Shown in pieces: positions 8,176-17,256 of a stretch of DNA of 64,000 nucleotides. The stretch comes from Vallitalea sp. (lineage in GTDB: Bacteria > Bacillota > Clostridia > Lachnospirales > Vallitaleaceae), in NCBI GenBank assembly GCA_025210515.1, contig JAOARM010000042.1, forward strand, positions 1 to 64,000. The letters run 5' to 3'. Below the pieces are notes generated by a model, which saw only the letters and a list, made by a program, of their open reading frames with translations, did not search any database and was not told where the DNA came from. The first letter of the stretch is position 1, and every line of letters starts with the position of its first letter. A program made the translations under genes and the position numbers.

Positions 8176-10129
8176 ATTCACTACCTTTTATACTATATGC
8201 TTTTCCATGAGAACAAAATATAGAAGTTGAAGTATAATCTATATCAGAATCTTTATCATATCCATATCTTTTAATAACTTCATCTGTATTATGACATATA
8301 TCATATCCACAATATACTAGGGAAATACTTCCTTTACCAGAAGTAAAAGATGCAAGAGTACAAGGATAATTCATAGATGTTGAAACAGGTATAGTACCTT
8401 TAATAATAACATTGTTATTATGAGTAATAGGTGTTTCAAAAGTTCCATGCATTTTTACAATGTCTGTCATTACTCTACCAGAAAGGTCATGTGCAACTTT
8501 AATTCGAAAGTAATAATATGGTTCAAGTAAAATATTTGTAATCTTTTCAATACCTTGTCGAATAGCTCTAAAAGTTGCTTGACGAAAATCACCGCCACTA
8601 GTATGTTTAACATGAGATTTTCCTGTTGTTAACGTTATGTGAAGATCTGTTAATGGTGAACCTGTAAGAATACCTTTTTTACAAGCGTCTATAATATTTT
8701 TTTTACATATTCTTTGCCATCTAGTATGTAAAGTATCAACACTACATGTTGAAGAAAAAGATATACCCATATTTTTATCTGATGGTTCAATATCAAATTC
8801 AACTTCTGCATAATGTTTTAATGGTTCAAAGTGACCAAATCCATGAGTCTTAGATGAAATAGTTTCTTTATATAAAATCTCAGGTAAGTCAAACTGTATA
8901 TTAATATTAAAACGTTCTAGGACTATAGATTGTAATACTTCTAGATGAATAGTGCCCATTACTTTTATATGAATTTCTTGTAGTTTTTCTATCCACATAA
9001 CATCAAGAGATGGATCTTCTTCTGTTAATATAGTGAAAATTTTTAGGATTGCTTTTGGATTATAATTTGTATCATGTATAACTTTTGATTTTAAAATCGG
9101 TACTAGTAATGGTGACTGATAGTCGGCATTGTTTCCTAAACCTTCGCCAATATAAGACGAATTAAGCCCTGTTACAGCAACTAACTGTCCGCTAGATGCT
9201 GTATCTATTAATGTGTATTTAGTACCATTATATAGTCTTATTTGATTAATTTTTTCTGTAATGCTATGTTCAGAATTAGTATTATGAACAATACTATCTT
9301 TTATCCCAATACTTCCAGAATGTAGTTTCATATAAGTTAACTTATTACCTTTGTCATCATAACGAATTTTATATACAGTTGAAGAAAAAGGAGCATTATT
9401 ATCTAACTTACTTTCAGTTAATAAATCAAATGTTTTTAATAATTCATAAGTACCAATGTTTTTTAGAGCAATACCAGATAAGCAAGGGTAGAGTTTATTA
9501 TCATTAAATAGCTTCTTAGTTGACTCAATAATATCATTAGAGTGTATAACTTCATCTTCAAGATATAGTTCCATTATAGTATCATCTCGTTCTGCAATGA
9601 ATTCTATAATTTGTTTATTAGGAGAATCTAGTAAGAAAGAAATTTCATTATTACTATTTGGATATGAAATAGCTAATATATCATTAGTTAATGTTTCATT
9701 TATTTCTCTAATTACTCTATTATAATCAGCACCTATACGGTCTAGCTTATTAACGAAAAAAATAGTAGGTATTTCATATTTTCTAAGAAGTTGCCAAACA
9801 GTTTCTGTATGACCTTGTATACCTTCAACAGCAGATATTATTATTACCGCATAATCAAGTATTCTAACTGCTCTTTCCATTTCAGTTGAAAAATCTATAT
9901 GCCCAGGAGTATCAAGAAATTGATATGTACAATTATTGTAGTTAGCTATTCCTTGATCAGAAAAAACAGTAATACCTCTTTCTTTTTCAATATAATGATA
10001 ATCTAAAAATGTATTTTTATAATCAACCCGTCCAGCTTGTCTTATTGAATTAGTATAATATAATATTTGCTCAAGAAGAGTTGTTTTACCGGCATCAACA
10101 TGAGCAACCATTCCTATTGTTTTGTACAT
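8168..10129 (-). CDS. Tet(M)/TetB(P)-like ribosomal protection GTPase (EF-G family)
   Basis: Translational GTPase related to EF-G that, in Tet proteins, dislodges tetracycline from the ribosome. GTPase motifs are intact: G1 AHVDAGKTT (residues 9-17), G3 DTPGH near 73-77 and G4 NKLD near 127-130, and the switch region ERGITV is present. EF-G-like domains II-V follow, including MGTIHLEVLQ and a final Tet-like C-terminal stretch. Length 653 aa fits Tet(M)-type proteins (about 640-650). There is no mobile element next to it and base composition matches neighbours, so it looks like a resident chromosomal homologue. Whether it confers resistance cannot be told. Confidence 0.85.
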   Translation of the reverse strand: MYKTIGMVAHVDAGKTTLLEQILYYTNSIRQAGRVDYKNTFLDYHYIEKERGITVFSDQGIANYNNCTYQFLDTPGHIDFSTEMERAVRILDYAVIIISAVEGIQGHTETVWQLLRKYEIPTIFFVNKLDRIGADYNRVIREINETLTNDILAISYPNSNNEISFLLDSPNKQIIEFIAERDDTIMELYLEDEVIHSNDIIESTKKLFNDNKLYPCLSGIALKNIGTYELLKTFDLLTESKLDNNAPFSSTVYKIRYDDKGNKLTYMKLHSGSIGIKDSIVHNTNSEHSITEKINQIRLYNGTKYTLIDTASSGQLVAVTGLNSSYIGEGLGNNADYQSPLLVPILKSKVIHDTNYNPKAILKIFTILTEEDPSLDVMWIEKLQEIHIKVMGTIHLEVLQSIVLERFNINIQFDLPEILYKETISSKTHGFGHFEPLKHYAEVEFDIEPSDKNMGISFSSTCSVDTLHTRWQRICKKNIIDACKKGILTGSPLTDLHITLTTGKSHVKHTSGGDFRQATFRAIRQGIEKITNILLEPYYYFRIKVAHDLSGRVMTDIVKMHGTFETPITHNNNVIIKGTIPVSTSMNYPCTLASFTSGKGSISLVYCGYDICHNTDEVIKRYGYDKDSDIDYTSTSIFCSHGKAYSIKGSELK

Positions 10130-10346
10130 TAATGTCCTTCCTTCCTAACTACTCAATACTATTTATAATTAACGATTATTATATAGTAACTCTTATTTGC
10201 ATATTTTACATTATAACATTCATATATACAATAATCATTTTATATTACGTTATTATATTAACACTTATATAAACTATAGATTCTTTACTTGCCAATTAGT
10301 TTATTATGTATATAATAGATTATATATATAATACGGGAGAATAAAT

Positions 10347-11054
10347 ATGAATATTAAAGAAACAGATTTGTATCAGCCAATACATAATTATTTCACAGAC
10401 CTAGGTTATGAAGTAAAAAGTGAGGTGAAATCTTTTGACGTAACAGCAGTTAAAGATGATTCTTTAGTAATTATTGAACTAAAGAAAAATCTTAATATGA
10501 AACTGTTAATTCAAGGTACAAAAGCTCAGAGAATAACTGATATGGTATATATAGCAATACCTAGGCCGAAAAAAACTTTTTCAAGAGAATGGAAAGATAA
10601 GTTATATTTAATTAGAAGATTAGAACTTGGATTAATATTTATTTCTTTTGAAGGGAATAAGGACTTAGTTCAAGTTATTTGTCATCCAAAAGCATTCGAT
10701 AGAAATCGCAGTATGAAAAGATCATCTAAGAAAAAAACAGGTATAATTGCAGAGATTGAAGGAAGATATGGTGATTATAATGTTGGTGGAAGTAATAGAA
10801 AAAAAATAATGACGGCTTACAAAGAAAATTGCATACATATAGCATGTTGTCTAAAAAAATATGGCAATTTATCCACTAGAGAACTGAGAAAAATTGGTAC
10901 AGGTGATAAAACTACATCTATATTATATAATAATTATTATAATTGGTTCTTCAAAGTTAGTAGAGGGGTTTATGGTCTTAGTGAAGAAGGTTATAAGGCA
11001 ACAGAAGAGCATAAGGAATTAACACAATATTACTTAAAAGTAATAGATAATTAA
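10347..11054 (+). CDS. DUF2161 protein, putative PD-(D/E)XK nuclease-fold
   Basis: Matches the DUF2161 family, predicted to adopt a PD-(D/E)XK phosphodiesterase fold. The core motif is visible as FDVTAV followed by IIELKKN (about residues 27-48), supplying the D...ExK acidic/lysine set. After it comes a region with TDMVYIAIPRPKK and a basic, probably helical C-terminal half that may bind DNA. Substrate and physiological role are unknown. The HAD phosphatase gene follows after 37 bases, so they may be co-transcribed. A preceding RBS (GGGAG) supports the ATG start. Confidence 0.75.
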   Translation: MNIKETDLYQPIHNYFTDLGYEVKSEVKSFDVTAVKDDSLVIIELKKNLNMKLLIQGTKAQRITDMVYIAIPRPKKTFSREWKDKLYLIRRLELGLIFISFEGNKDLVQVICHPKAFDRNRSMKRSSKKKTGIIAEIEGRYGDYNVGGSNRKKIMTAYKENCIHIACCLKKYGNLSTRELRKIGTGDKTTSILYNNYYNWFFKVSRGVYGLSEEGYKATEEHKELTQYYLKVIDN

Positions 11055-11091
11055 TTTCTAACAATCAACATAATGAAAGGAATGAAAATAT

Positions 11092-11892
11092 TTGGCAGAT
11101 ATTAATAATATAAAATGTTTTTTAGTAGATTTGGATGGAACGTTTTATTTAGAGAATAAATTAATTGATGGATCAATGGAATTTCTTAATATCTTAAAAG
11201 ACCAGAAAAAAGAGTTTATATTTTTAACTAATAATTCTTCAGGAAATAGGATAGCTTATGTTGAAAAATTAAGTAAACTTGGATGTGAAGTTAAACCAGA
11301 TAAAATATTTACTTCTGGAGAAGCAACTACTATATATATAAATCAGAGAAAAAATAATGCAAAGGTTTTTTTGCTTGGGACTCCATTATTAGAAAAAGAA
11401 TTTGAAAAAGCGGGATTAAAGCTAATAAAAGATAGAAGCGAGAAACCAGATTATGTAGTTCTTGGATTTGATACAACTTTGACATATGAAAAATTATGGA
11501 TTGCTTGTGATTTAATAAGAGAAGGAGTTACATATATTGCTACACATCCCGATTATAATTGTCCTCTTCAAGGTGGAAAGTACATGCCAGATACAGGAGC
11601 AATGATTGATTTTATTGCTGCATCTACAGGAATAAGACCTTATGTTATAGGAAAGCCAAACGCTTTAATTATTAATGCTATTTGTGATAAATACGGATAT
11701 AATAGTGATGAAATGGCTATAGTAGGTGACAGATTGTATACTGATATCAAAACAGGAATTAATGCGAATATTACTACCGTAGTAGTGTTATCAGGAGAAA
11801 CTAATATAGATGATTATAATAAATCTGATATTAAAGCTGATTATATATTCCCATCATTAAAAGAGTTAGGAGATAAGTTAAAAGAGCTATAA
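11092..11892 (+). CDS. HAD-IIA family hydrolase (NagD/AraL-like phosphatase)
   Basis: Cytoplasmic phosphatase of the haloacid dehalogenase superfamily with a IIA-type cap. Motif I is VDLDGT (D13 and D15 as nucleophile and acid), motif II is LTNNSS near residues 43-48, motif III is the GKPN lysine near 187, and motif IV is GDRLYTDI near 213. Length 266 aa is normal. The start is a TTG: the ATG 10 bases upstream is in another frame and stops soon, and AAAGG lies about 12 bases before the TTG. Substrate unknown; related enzymes act on sugar phosphates, p-nitrophenyl phosphate or phosphoglycolate. Confidence 0.87.
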   Translation: MADINNIKCFLVDLDGTFYLENKLIDGSMEFLNILKDQKKEFIFLTNNSSGNRIAYVEKLSKLGCEVKPDKIFTSGEATTIYINQRKNNAKVFLLGTPLLEKEFEKAGLKLIKDRSEKPDYVVLGFDTTLTYEKLWIACDLIREGVTYIATHPDYNCPLQGGKYMPDTGAMIDFIAASTGIRPYVIGKPNALIINAICDKYGYNSDEMAIVGDRLYTDIKTGINANITTVVVLSGETNIDDYNKSDIKADYIFPSLKELGDKLKEL

Positions 11893-12069
11893 GAGTTTTA
11901 TGTTACATATACTTTTTGCTTGTAAAATTAGTTAACTATAGTATAATTGTTAATAGATAAAGCAGTTTATTACATATAATAAATGTACTAATGAAAAAGC
12001 TTCTTAAAGTATAATTTATTTAAGTACATTTGTGTGATTATTTAGAATAATAAAGAAGGAGGCATATTA

Positions 12070-13137
12070 ATGCTAAACATTAGAAGACAATTAAAGGAAA
12101 ATGGAAAGCAAAAGCCTGATTTTAACAATTTAGGTTTCGGGACACAGTTCACTGATCATATGTTTATCATGGATTATACTGATGGTAAGGGGTGGCATGA
12201 TCCAAGAATAGTGCCTTATCAACCAATTACTTTAGACCCATCTGCAATGGTTTTCCATTACGGTCAAGAAATGTTCGAAGGAATGAAAGCATATAAAACT
12301 GAAGATAAAAGAATTTTATTATTCAGACCGGAAAAAAATATTAAGAGAACTAATATAACAAATGATAGATTATGCATACCACAAGTTAATGAAGATGATA
12401 TGCTTCAAGCAATTAAAGAACTTGTTTCAGTGGAGAAAAATTGGATACCAGATGCTCCTGGTACTTCACTATATATTCGACCATTTATAATTGCAACAGA
12501 TCCTTTCTTAGGCGTTAGAGCATCTAATACCTATAAATTTATGATTATTACCTGTCCAGTAGGTGCTTACTATAAAGGCGGTATTAATCCTGTGAAAATA
12601 TGGGTTGAGACTGAATATGTGCGTGCGGTTAAAGGCGGTGTTGGTTATGCCAAAACAGGAGGTAATTATGCCGCAAGTATTAAAGCTCAGATGAATGCAA
12701 AAGAAAGAGGTTATGCTCAAGTACTTTGGCTAGATGGAGTAGAAAGAAAATATGTAGAAGAAGTTGGTACTATGAATGTTTTCTTTAAGATTAATGGTGA
12801 AGTTATTACACCTTCATTAGAAGGTAGTATATTACCTGGTGTTACTAGAGACTCTGTTATAGAATTATTAAAATCTTGGGACGTACCAGTAACTGAGAGA
12901 AAACTATCAATTGATGAAATATATGAAGCTGCTGAGAAAGGAACTCTTGAAGAAGCATTCGGAACAGGAACTGCGGCTGTTATATCACCAATAGGTGAAC
13001 TTAATTATAATAATAAAGTAGTTACAATTAACGATGAGAAAATTGGAACTCTTTCACAGAAAATCTATGATACTGTAACAGGGATTCAAACTGGTCATAT
13101 TCAAGATGAATTTTCATGGACAGTTACAGTAGATTAA
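12070..13137 (+). CDS. ilvE: Branched-chain amino acid aminotransferase
   Basis: PLP enzyme that exchanges amino groups between leucine, isoleucine or valine and 2-oxoglutarate. The sequence (355 aa) is of the longer, BCAT-type fold IV aminotransferase. It has VFHYGQEMFEGMKAYK near the substrate site, the PLP lysine in GYAKTGGNYAAS (K195), and AFGTGTAAVISPIG near the cofactor phosphate. An AGGAGG-like site precedes the ATG. The 2-oxoacid:ferredoxin oxidoreductase operon begins about 500 bases later; together they could link branched-chain amino acids to acyl-CoA and reduced ferredoxin, an inference from proximity. Confidence 0.93.
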   Translation: MLNIRRQLKENGKQKPDFNNLGFGTQFTDHMFIMDYTDGKGWHDPRIVPYQPITLDPSAMVFHYGQEMFEGMKAYKTEDKRILLFRPEKNIKRTNITNDRLCIPQVNEDDMLQAIKELVSVEKNWIPDAPGTSLYIRPFIIATDPFLGVRASNTYKFMIITCPVGAYYKGGINPVKIWVETEYVRAVKGGVGYAKTGGNYAASIKAQMNAKERGYAQVLWLDGVERKYVEEVGTMNVFFKINGEVITPSLEGSILPGVTRDSVIELLKSWDVPVTERKLSIDEIYEAAEKGTLEEAFGTGTAAVISPIGELNYNNKVVTINDEKIGTLSQKIYDTVTGIQTGHIQDEFSWTVTVD

Positions 13138-13194
13138 TAAAAATAGCAATAATATGGTGTTAAATATTTTGTATAAAAATTTATAAAAAAGACA

Positions 13195-13226
13195 GGGTGT
13201 TGGATTATTATCTGACATCCTTTTTG
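13195..13226 (+). terminator. Terminator after ilvE
   Basis: GGGTGTT (13195-13201) pairs with GACATCC (13214-13220), with G-T pairs, followed by TTTTTGTT. Lies 58 bases after the ilvE stop. Confidence 0.6.
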
Positions 13227-13228
13227 TT

Positions 13229-13666
13229 ATCTTAATATTGATGTAATCATATGTAAAGTATATAAAGCAATTCCAATTATTGTTTTAATAGAAAATGAGT
13301 AGTAAGTTTGTTTGTATTCCAAATTAATATCATTTTACGCTAGGTTTGTTGAAGCTTTTATTATATTGTGGATTATTACATGGAAGTTTGCGCTCATTAA
13401 CAATGTAAAATACAGGAAATGTGTTTGAGGGATGGACGAACTTGAAGATGTAATATTTGGTGAAAGTGTACAAAAACACATATTATAAATTGTTATGTAT
13501 ACACTTACAAATTACCTTTTTTTATTGGAAAACAAAAATATATATGTTATTATAGAGTAGAGAGAAGGAAATAAAATACATAATATATATTGAAATAATA
13601 TATTATAGACTAATATTCATTTGTGTGCGAGAGGAAAACAAACTTTTATAAAAGGAGTAGTCTCTA
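13229..13666 (+). other. Gene-free stretch before the 2-oxoacid oxidoreductase locus
   Basis: No convincing ORF. It holds short stretches resembling sequences that flank family A repeats elsewhere: TTTACGCTAGGTTTGTTGAA (about 13334-13353, compare the right flank at about 63765) and ACATGGAAGTTTGCGCTC (about 13379-13396, compare ACATGGAAGTTTCCGCTC at about 63647), but in swapped order and with no palindromic core. The last 100 bases are AT-rich and probably carry the promoter for the next gene. Confidence 0.4.
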
Positions 13667-14335
13667 ATGATGAATGGATTAAATATTTCTATTTTTACTG
13701 GTAACTATGGAAGTGGTAAAACAGAGATGGCAATTAACTTAGCACTAAAGTCAAGTGAGCAGAACAAAAAAACTATACTTGTAGACTTAGATATTGTTAA
13801 TCCTTTTTACCGCTTAGCTGAAATAAAACCTTATCTTGAAGAACGAGAAATTACAGTAATAACTCCTAACTTTGCAACAACTAATATGGATATTCCTTCA
13901 TTACCTGCATCAATATATAGCGTGTTTCAGATGAAAAATGCTAATGTTTTTTTTGACGTAGGTGGAGATGAAGATGGAGCTATTGCTCTTGGGCAATACA
14001 AAAAATACTTTGATAAAATTGGTTATAAGATGTACTTTGTAATTAATACTAGAAGACCATTCACTAGCAATGAAGAAGATATAATCCAATTAATGAAGCA
14101 AGTTCAAAACCGTTCAAGATTAAACATATCAGATCTAGTAAACAATACTAATTTGTCTTATGAAACAACTGAAGAAATTATTTTAGAAGGACAAAAGATA
14201 ATAGATATTGTATCACAAAAAACAAATCTTCCTGTAACTTATATCAATGCCAAAAAAGATATTCCATTAAAACTACTAACTGAATATGAAAATAAACTAC
14301 TTAAAATTGATTTATTTATGCAACCTAAGTTTTAA
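13667..14335 (+). CDS. P-loop ATPase of the CobQ/MinD-like class
   Basis: Nucleotide-binding protein with a clear Walker A, GNYGSGKTEMA (about residues 11-21), followed by TILVDLDIVNPFYR, the switch region typical of SIMIBI/MinD-like ATPases, and FFDVGGDEDGA near residue 97, a Walker-B-like segment. No membrane segment or other domain is visible. It sits about 100 bases upstream of the oxidoreductase delta subunit on the same strand, so a role connected with that enzyme is possible but unproven. ATG 13667 has AAAGGAG nine bases before it; a second ATG follows immediately. Function unknown. Confidence 0.72.
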   Translation: MMNGLNISIFTGNYGSGKTEMAINLALKSSEQNKKTILVDLDIVNPFYRLAEIKPYLEEREITVITPNFATTNMDIPSLPASIYSVFQMKNANVFFDVGGDEDGAIALGQYKKYFDKIGYKMYFVINTRRPFTSNEEDIIQLMKQVQNRSRLNISDLVNNTNLSYETTEEIILEGQKIIDIVSQKTNLPVTYINAKKDIPLKLLTEYENKLLKIDLFMQPKF

Positions 14336-14432
14336 TTTAACTTCATACTGAAATCTACTTCTTATGAATTATTATTAATGTTTCATTTTTACTAAAGAAA
14401 TAGAAAGTAAATAAGTGAAAGGAGATAATTAA

Positions 14433-14639
14433 ATGGCAAAAGTAACTTTCAATGAAGAGTTATGTAAAGGTTGTGGATTATGCACTACAGTATGTCCAAA
14501 AAAAATCGTAATCATGTCTAATGATAAAATCAATTCTAAAGGCTATCATCCTGCTACTATAACTGAGATGGATAAATGTATAGGATGTGCTTTTTGTGCC
14601 ACCATATGCCCAGATGTTGTTATAACAGTAGAAAAATAA
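14433..14639 (+). CDS. 2-oxoacid:ferredoxin oxidoreductase, delta (ferredoxin-like) subunit
   Basis: Small electron-transfer subunit (68 aa) with two complete 4Fe-4S motifs, CKGCGLCTTVC and CIGCAFCATIC. It passes electrons from the TPP site of the oxidoreductase to external ferredoxin. First gene of a tight delta-alpha-beta-gamma cluster, with AAAGGAG before its ATG. The order matches VOR/KOR-type enzymes of clostridia. Confidence 0.92.
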   Translation: MAKVTFNEELCKGCGLCTTVCPKKIVIMSNDKINSKGYHPATITEMDKCIGCAFCATICPDVVITVEK

Positions 14640-14667
14640 TTAGTTTATATAGATTGGAGGAGAGATA

Positions 14668-15732
14668 ATGGAAAAGGTTTTAATGAAGGGCAACGAGGCT
14701 ATTGCAGAAGCAGCTATTCAAGCGGGATGTAATTATTTTTTTGGCTATCCTATTACACCACAAAATGAGATTCCTGCCTATATGGCAAAAAAACTTCCTA
14801 AAATTGGAGGAGTGTTTCTGCAAGCCGAATCAGAAGTTTCAGCGATAAATATGGTATATGGAGCAGCAGGAACAGGAGCAAGAGTTATGACATCTTCTTC
14901 AAGCCCGGGAATTAGCTTGAAGCAAGAAGGAATCTCATATATTGCTGGAGCCGCACTGCCTTGTGTTATAGTTAATATAGTTCGGGGAGGACCTGGTTTA
15001 GGTGGAATTCAGCCTGCACAGTCAGATTATTTTCAATCAGTTAAAGGTGGAGGTCACGGTGACTATCATTTGATAGTATATGCTCCATCTACTTTGCAAG
15101 AAATGGTAAGTCTTACTATGGAAGCATTTGATGTTGCAGATATATATAGAAATCCTGTTATGATATTAGGAGACGGCATGTTAGGACAGATGATGGAACC
15201 AGTTGAGTTCACTAAACCACCAAAAAGAGAGTTACCAGAAAAAACATGGGCTACAACTGGGTGTGATGGAAGTAGAAAACCTAATGTTATTAACTCTCTA
15301 TATATTGACCCAGAAGAATTAGAGAGAGAAGTTAATAAGACTTATAAGAAGTATGAACTTATAAAAGAGAGAGAAACAAGATATGAAGAATATAATTGTG
15401 AAGAAGCAGATATAATTGTAGTTGCATATGGAACTACAGCAAGAATTGTAAAAAGTGTAATTGAAATGGCAAGAGAAAAAGGAATAAATGTAGGACTTAT
15501 AAGACCTATTACTATATGGCCATTTCCTTATGCACCTATTGATAAATATGCAAATAAAAAACATGTCAAATCATTTTTAACAGTTGAAATGAGTATGGGA
15601 CAGATGGTTGAAGATGTAAGACTTGGTGTAAATGGTAAAAAAGATGTGAAATTCTATGGACGAACAGGTGGAATGGTTCCAACTCCAGATGGTATTTTGG
15701 CAGAAATCATTAAATATGTAGAGGAGGTATAA
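14668..15732 (+). CDS. vorB: 2-oxoacid:ferredoxin oxidoreductase, alpha subunit (VorB-like)
   Basis: Pyrimidine-binding and transketolase-C-like subunit of an enzyme that decarboxylates 2-oxoacids to acyl-CoA while reducing ferredoxin. It begins MKGNEAIAEAAIQAGCNYFF and contains FGYPITPQNEIP and QAESEVSAINMVYGAAGTGA, typical of KOR/VOR alpha chains, which have a separate gamma subunit. A central linker (about 195-245) is charged. Length 354 aa is normal. The 2-oxoisovalerate assignment rests on family resemblance and the nearby ilvE; 2-oxoglutarate cannot be excluded. GGAGGAG precedes the ATG. Confidence 0.88.
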   Translation: MEKVLMKGNEAIAEAAIQAGCNYFFGYPITPQNEIPAYMAKKLPKIGGVFLQAESEVSAINMVYGAAGTGARVMTSSSSPGISLKQEGISYIAGAALPCVIVNIVRGGPGLGGIQPAQSDYFQSVKGGGHGDYHLIVYAPSTLQEMVSLTMEAFDVADIYRNPVMILGDGMLGQMMEPVEFTKPPKRELPEKTWATTGCDGSRKPNVINSLYIDPEELEREVNKTYKKYELIKERETRYEEYNCEEADIIVVAYGTTARIVKSVIEMAREKGINVGLIRPITIWPFPYAPIDKYANKKHVKSFLTVEMSMGQMVEDVRLGVNGKKDVKFYGRTGGMVPTPDGILAEIIKYVEEV

Positions 15733-15734
15733 TG

Positions 15735-16472
15735 ATGAAACCAGTGTTTCAAAAACCAAAAGCTCTTAGTGAAACCCCTTTTCATTATTGTCCAGGATGT
15801 ACTCACGGAATAATACATCGTTTAGTAGCAGAAGCAATAGATGACTTGAATATTAGAGATAAGACAATAGGGGTAGCACCCGTAGGATGTTCAGTTTTTG
15901 CTTATAAATATTTTGATTGTGATATGCACGAAGCAGCACATGGGCGTGCACCTGCTGTAGCAACTGGTATTAAAAGAGTTTTGCCACAAAACATAGTATT
16001 TACTTATCAAGGAGATGGAGATTTAGCATCTATAGGATGTGCAGAAATTGTTCATGCAGCTGCTAGAAATGAAAATATTACGGTTATATTTGTTAACAAT
16101 GCTATTTATGGTATGACAGGAGGACAAATGGCACCTACTACCCTTATTGGGCAAGTGACAACTACTTCTCCATATGGAAGAGATGTAAAACTCGCTGGAT
16201 TTCCTATAAAAATGTCAGAGATGTTATATACGTTAGATGGAGCTTCTTATATTGAGAGAGTATCTGTTCATGATGTTAAACATATAAAAATGGCAAAAAA
16301 AGCTATAAAAAAAGCTTTCGAGAATCAAGTTAACAATAAAGGTTTTTCATTAGTGGAAGTATTATCAACATGTCCTACCAACTGGGGATTATCTCCTGCT
16401 GAATCATTAAAATGGGTTGAAGATAAAATGATTCCAGTATATCCATTAGGTGTTATGAAGGAGGTAAAATAA
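15735..16472 (+). CDS. vorA: 2-oxoacid:ferredoxin oxidoreductase, beta (TPP-binding) subunit
   Basis: Thiamine-pyrophosphate-binding subunit. It has FHYCPGCTHGIIHRL near the N-terminus and the TPP/Mg2+ motif as GDGDLASIGCAEIVHAA, followed by NNAIYGMTGGQMAPTT, all characteristic of KOR/VOR beta subunits. Two consecutive ATGs exist at 15732 and 15735. I favour 15735 because AGGAGG (15722-15727) is then seven bases away. The upstream stop codon overlaps the first ATG, showing translational coupling with the alpha subunit. Confidence 0.9.
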   Translation: MKPVFQKPKALSETPFHYCPGCTHGIIHRLVAEAIDDLNIRDKTIGVAPVGCSVFAYKYFDCDMHEAAHGRAPAVATGIKRVLPQNIVFTYQGDGDLASIGCAEIVHAAARNENITVIFVNNAIYGMTGGQMAPTTLIGQVTTTSPYGRDVKLAGFPIKMSEMLYTLDGASYIERVSVHDVKHIKMAKKAIKKAFENQVNNKGFSLVEVLSTCPTNWGLSPAESLKWVEDKMIPVYPLGVMKEVK

Positions 16473-16473
16473 A

Positions 16474-17013
16474 ATGACTGAACAAGTAATTATTGCAGGG
16501 TTTGGTGGGCAAGGTGTTATGTCAATAGGACAGATACTAACTTATGCAGGAATGATGGAAGATAAACAAGTATCATGGTTACCATCATATGGACCAGAAA
16601 TGCGAGGAGGAACAGCTAACTGTAACGTTATTGTCTCAGATAAATTAGTAGCATCTCCTATAGTTACTAATGCAACAGCAGCACTTATTCTTAACAAACC
16701 ATCACTAGATAAATTTGAAAAAAGTATTAAGAAAGATGGAAAATTACTTGTTAATAGTTCATTAATCGATAAACAAGCATCAAGAAATGATATAAATACC
16801 TATTACATTAATGCTAACGATATAGCCGTTGAACTTGGTAATTTCAGAATTGCTAACATGGTTATGCTAGGGGCTTATCTTGAATTAACCAAAGTTGTAA
16901 CTATTGACTCCGTCATACAAGCACTTAAAAAAGTTCTAGGAAAAAACAAAGAATATCTAATTCCAATTAACCTACAAGCCATGAAACGAGGAGCCTCATG
17001 TATCAACAATTAA
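16474..17013 (+). CDS. vorC: 2-oxoacid:ferredoxin oxidoreductase, gamma subunit
   Basis: Subunit binding the catalytic partner interface of 2-oxoacid oxidoreductases. It opens with EQVIIAGFGGQGVMSIGQIL and contains WLPSYGPEMRGGTANCNVIVS, the hallmark of POR/KOR gamma chains. Length 179 aa is normal. The start lies one base after the beta-subunit stop, so the four subunits form one operon. A terminator hairpin follows 18 bases after the stop. Confidence 0.92.
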   Translation: MTEQVIIAGFGGQGVMSIGQILTYAGMMEDKQVSWLPSYGPEMRGGTANCNVIVSDKLVASPIVTNATAALILNKPSLDKFEKSIKKDGKLLVNSSLIDKQASRNDINTYYINANDIAVELGNFRIANMVMLGAYLELTKVVTIDSVIQALKKVLGKNKEYLIPINLQAMKRGASCINN

Positions 17014-17031
17014 ATTTATCTATACTTACAT

Positions 17032-17056
17032 AGGTTGTCACTGACAACCTTATTTT
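17032..17056 (+). terminator. Terminator of the 2-oxoacid oxidoreductase operon
   Basis: AGGTTGTC (17032-17039) pairs perfectly with GACAACCT (17043-17050) around a 3-base loop, followed by TATTTTCT. Confidence 0.8.
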
Positions 17057-17115
17057 CTGTGGTATAAACGATAGATTATTAATATAATATTTTAAATATA
17101 AACCAGCCTAGCGAA

Positions 17116-17213
17116 GAATGTATAGGGTAATATGTAGCACGAGCCAGGACGGCGAGGTCAGCTGTTTTAATCAGGACGATTAATTAGCTGACGGAATATT
17201 ACCCTATACATTC
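17116..17213 (-). repeat. Structured repeat, family A copy 1
   Basis: A 98-bp element bounded by a perfect 18-bp inverted repeat (GAATGTATAGGGTAATAT). Read on the minus strand it contains a long hairpin (17157-17192) with loop GTCCT and then the short hairpin GCC-GTCCT-GGC (17143-17153). It lies between convergent genes, 43 bases 3' of the minus-strand gene at 17257 and in that gene's orientation. Conserved flanks extend outward (AGCGGAAACTTTC on the right; CCAGCCTAGCGAA on the left). No ORF. Confidence 0.85.
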
Positions 17214-17256
17214 GTAGCGGAAACTTTCATATAACTTCTATAAATCATATTCCTCG

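Noticed and set aside
8168..10129. Tet(M)-like gene as part of a resistance island
   Set aside because: No transposase, integrase or composition change flanks it; it is best described as a chromosomal Tet-like GTPase of unknown phenotype.
17101..17230. Family A repeats as CRISPR units or integron-type sites
   Set aside because: They are single, dispersed copies hundreds to thousands of bases apart with no spacers, no cas genes and no integrase; the core is palindromic, not a direct-repeat array.
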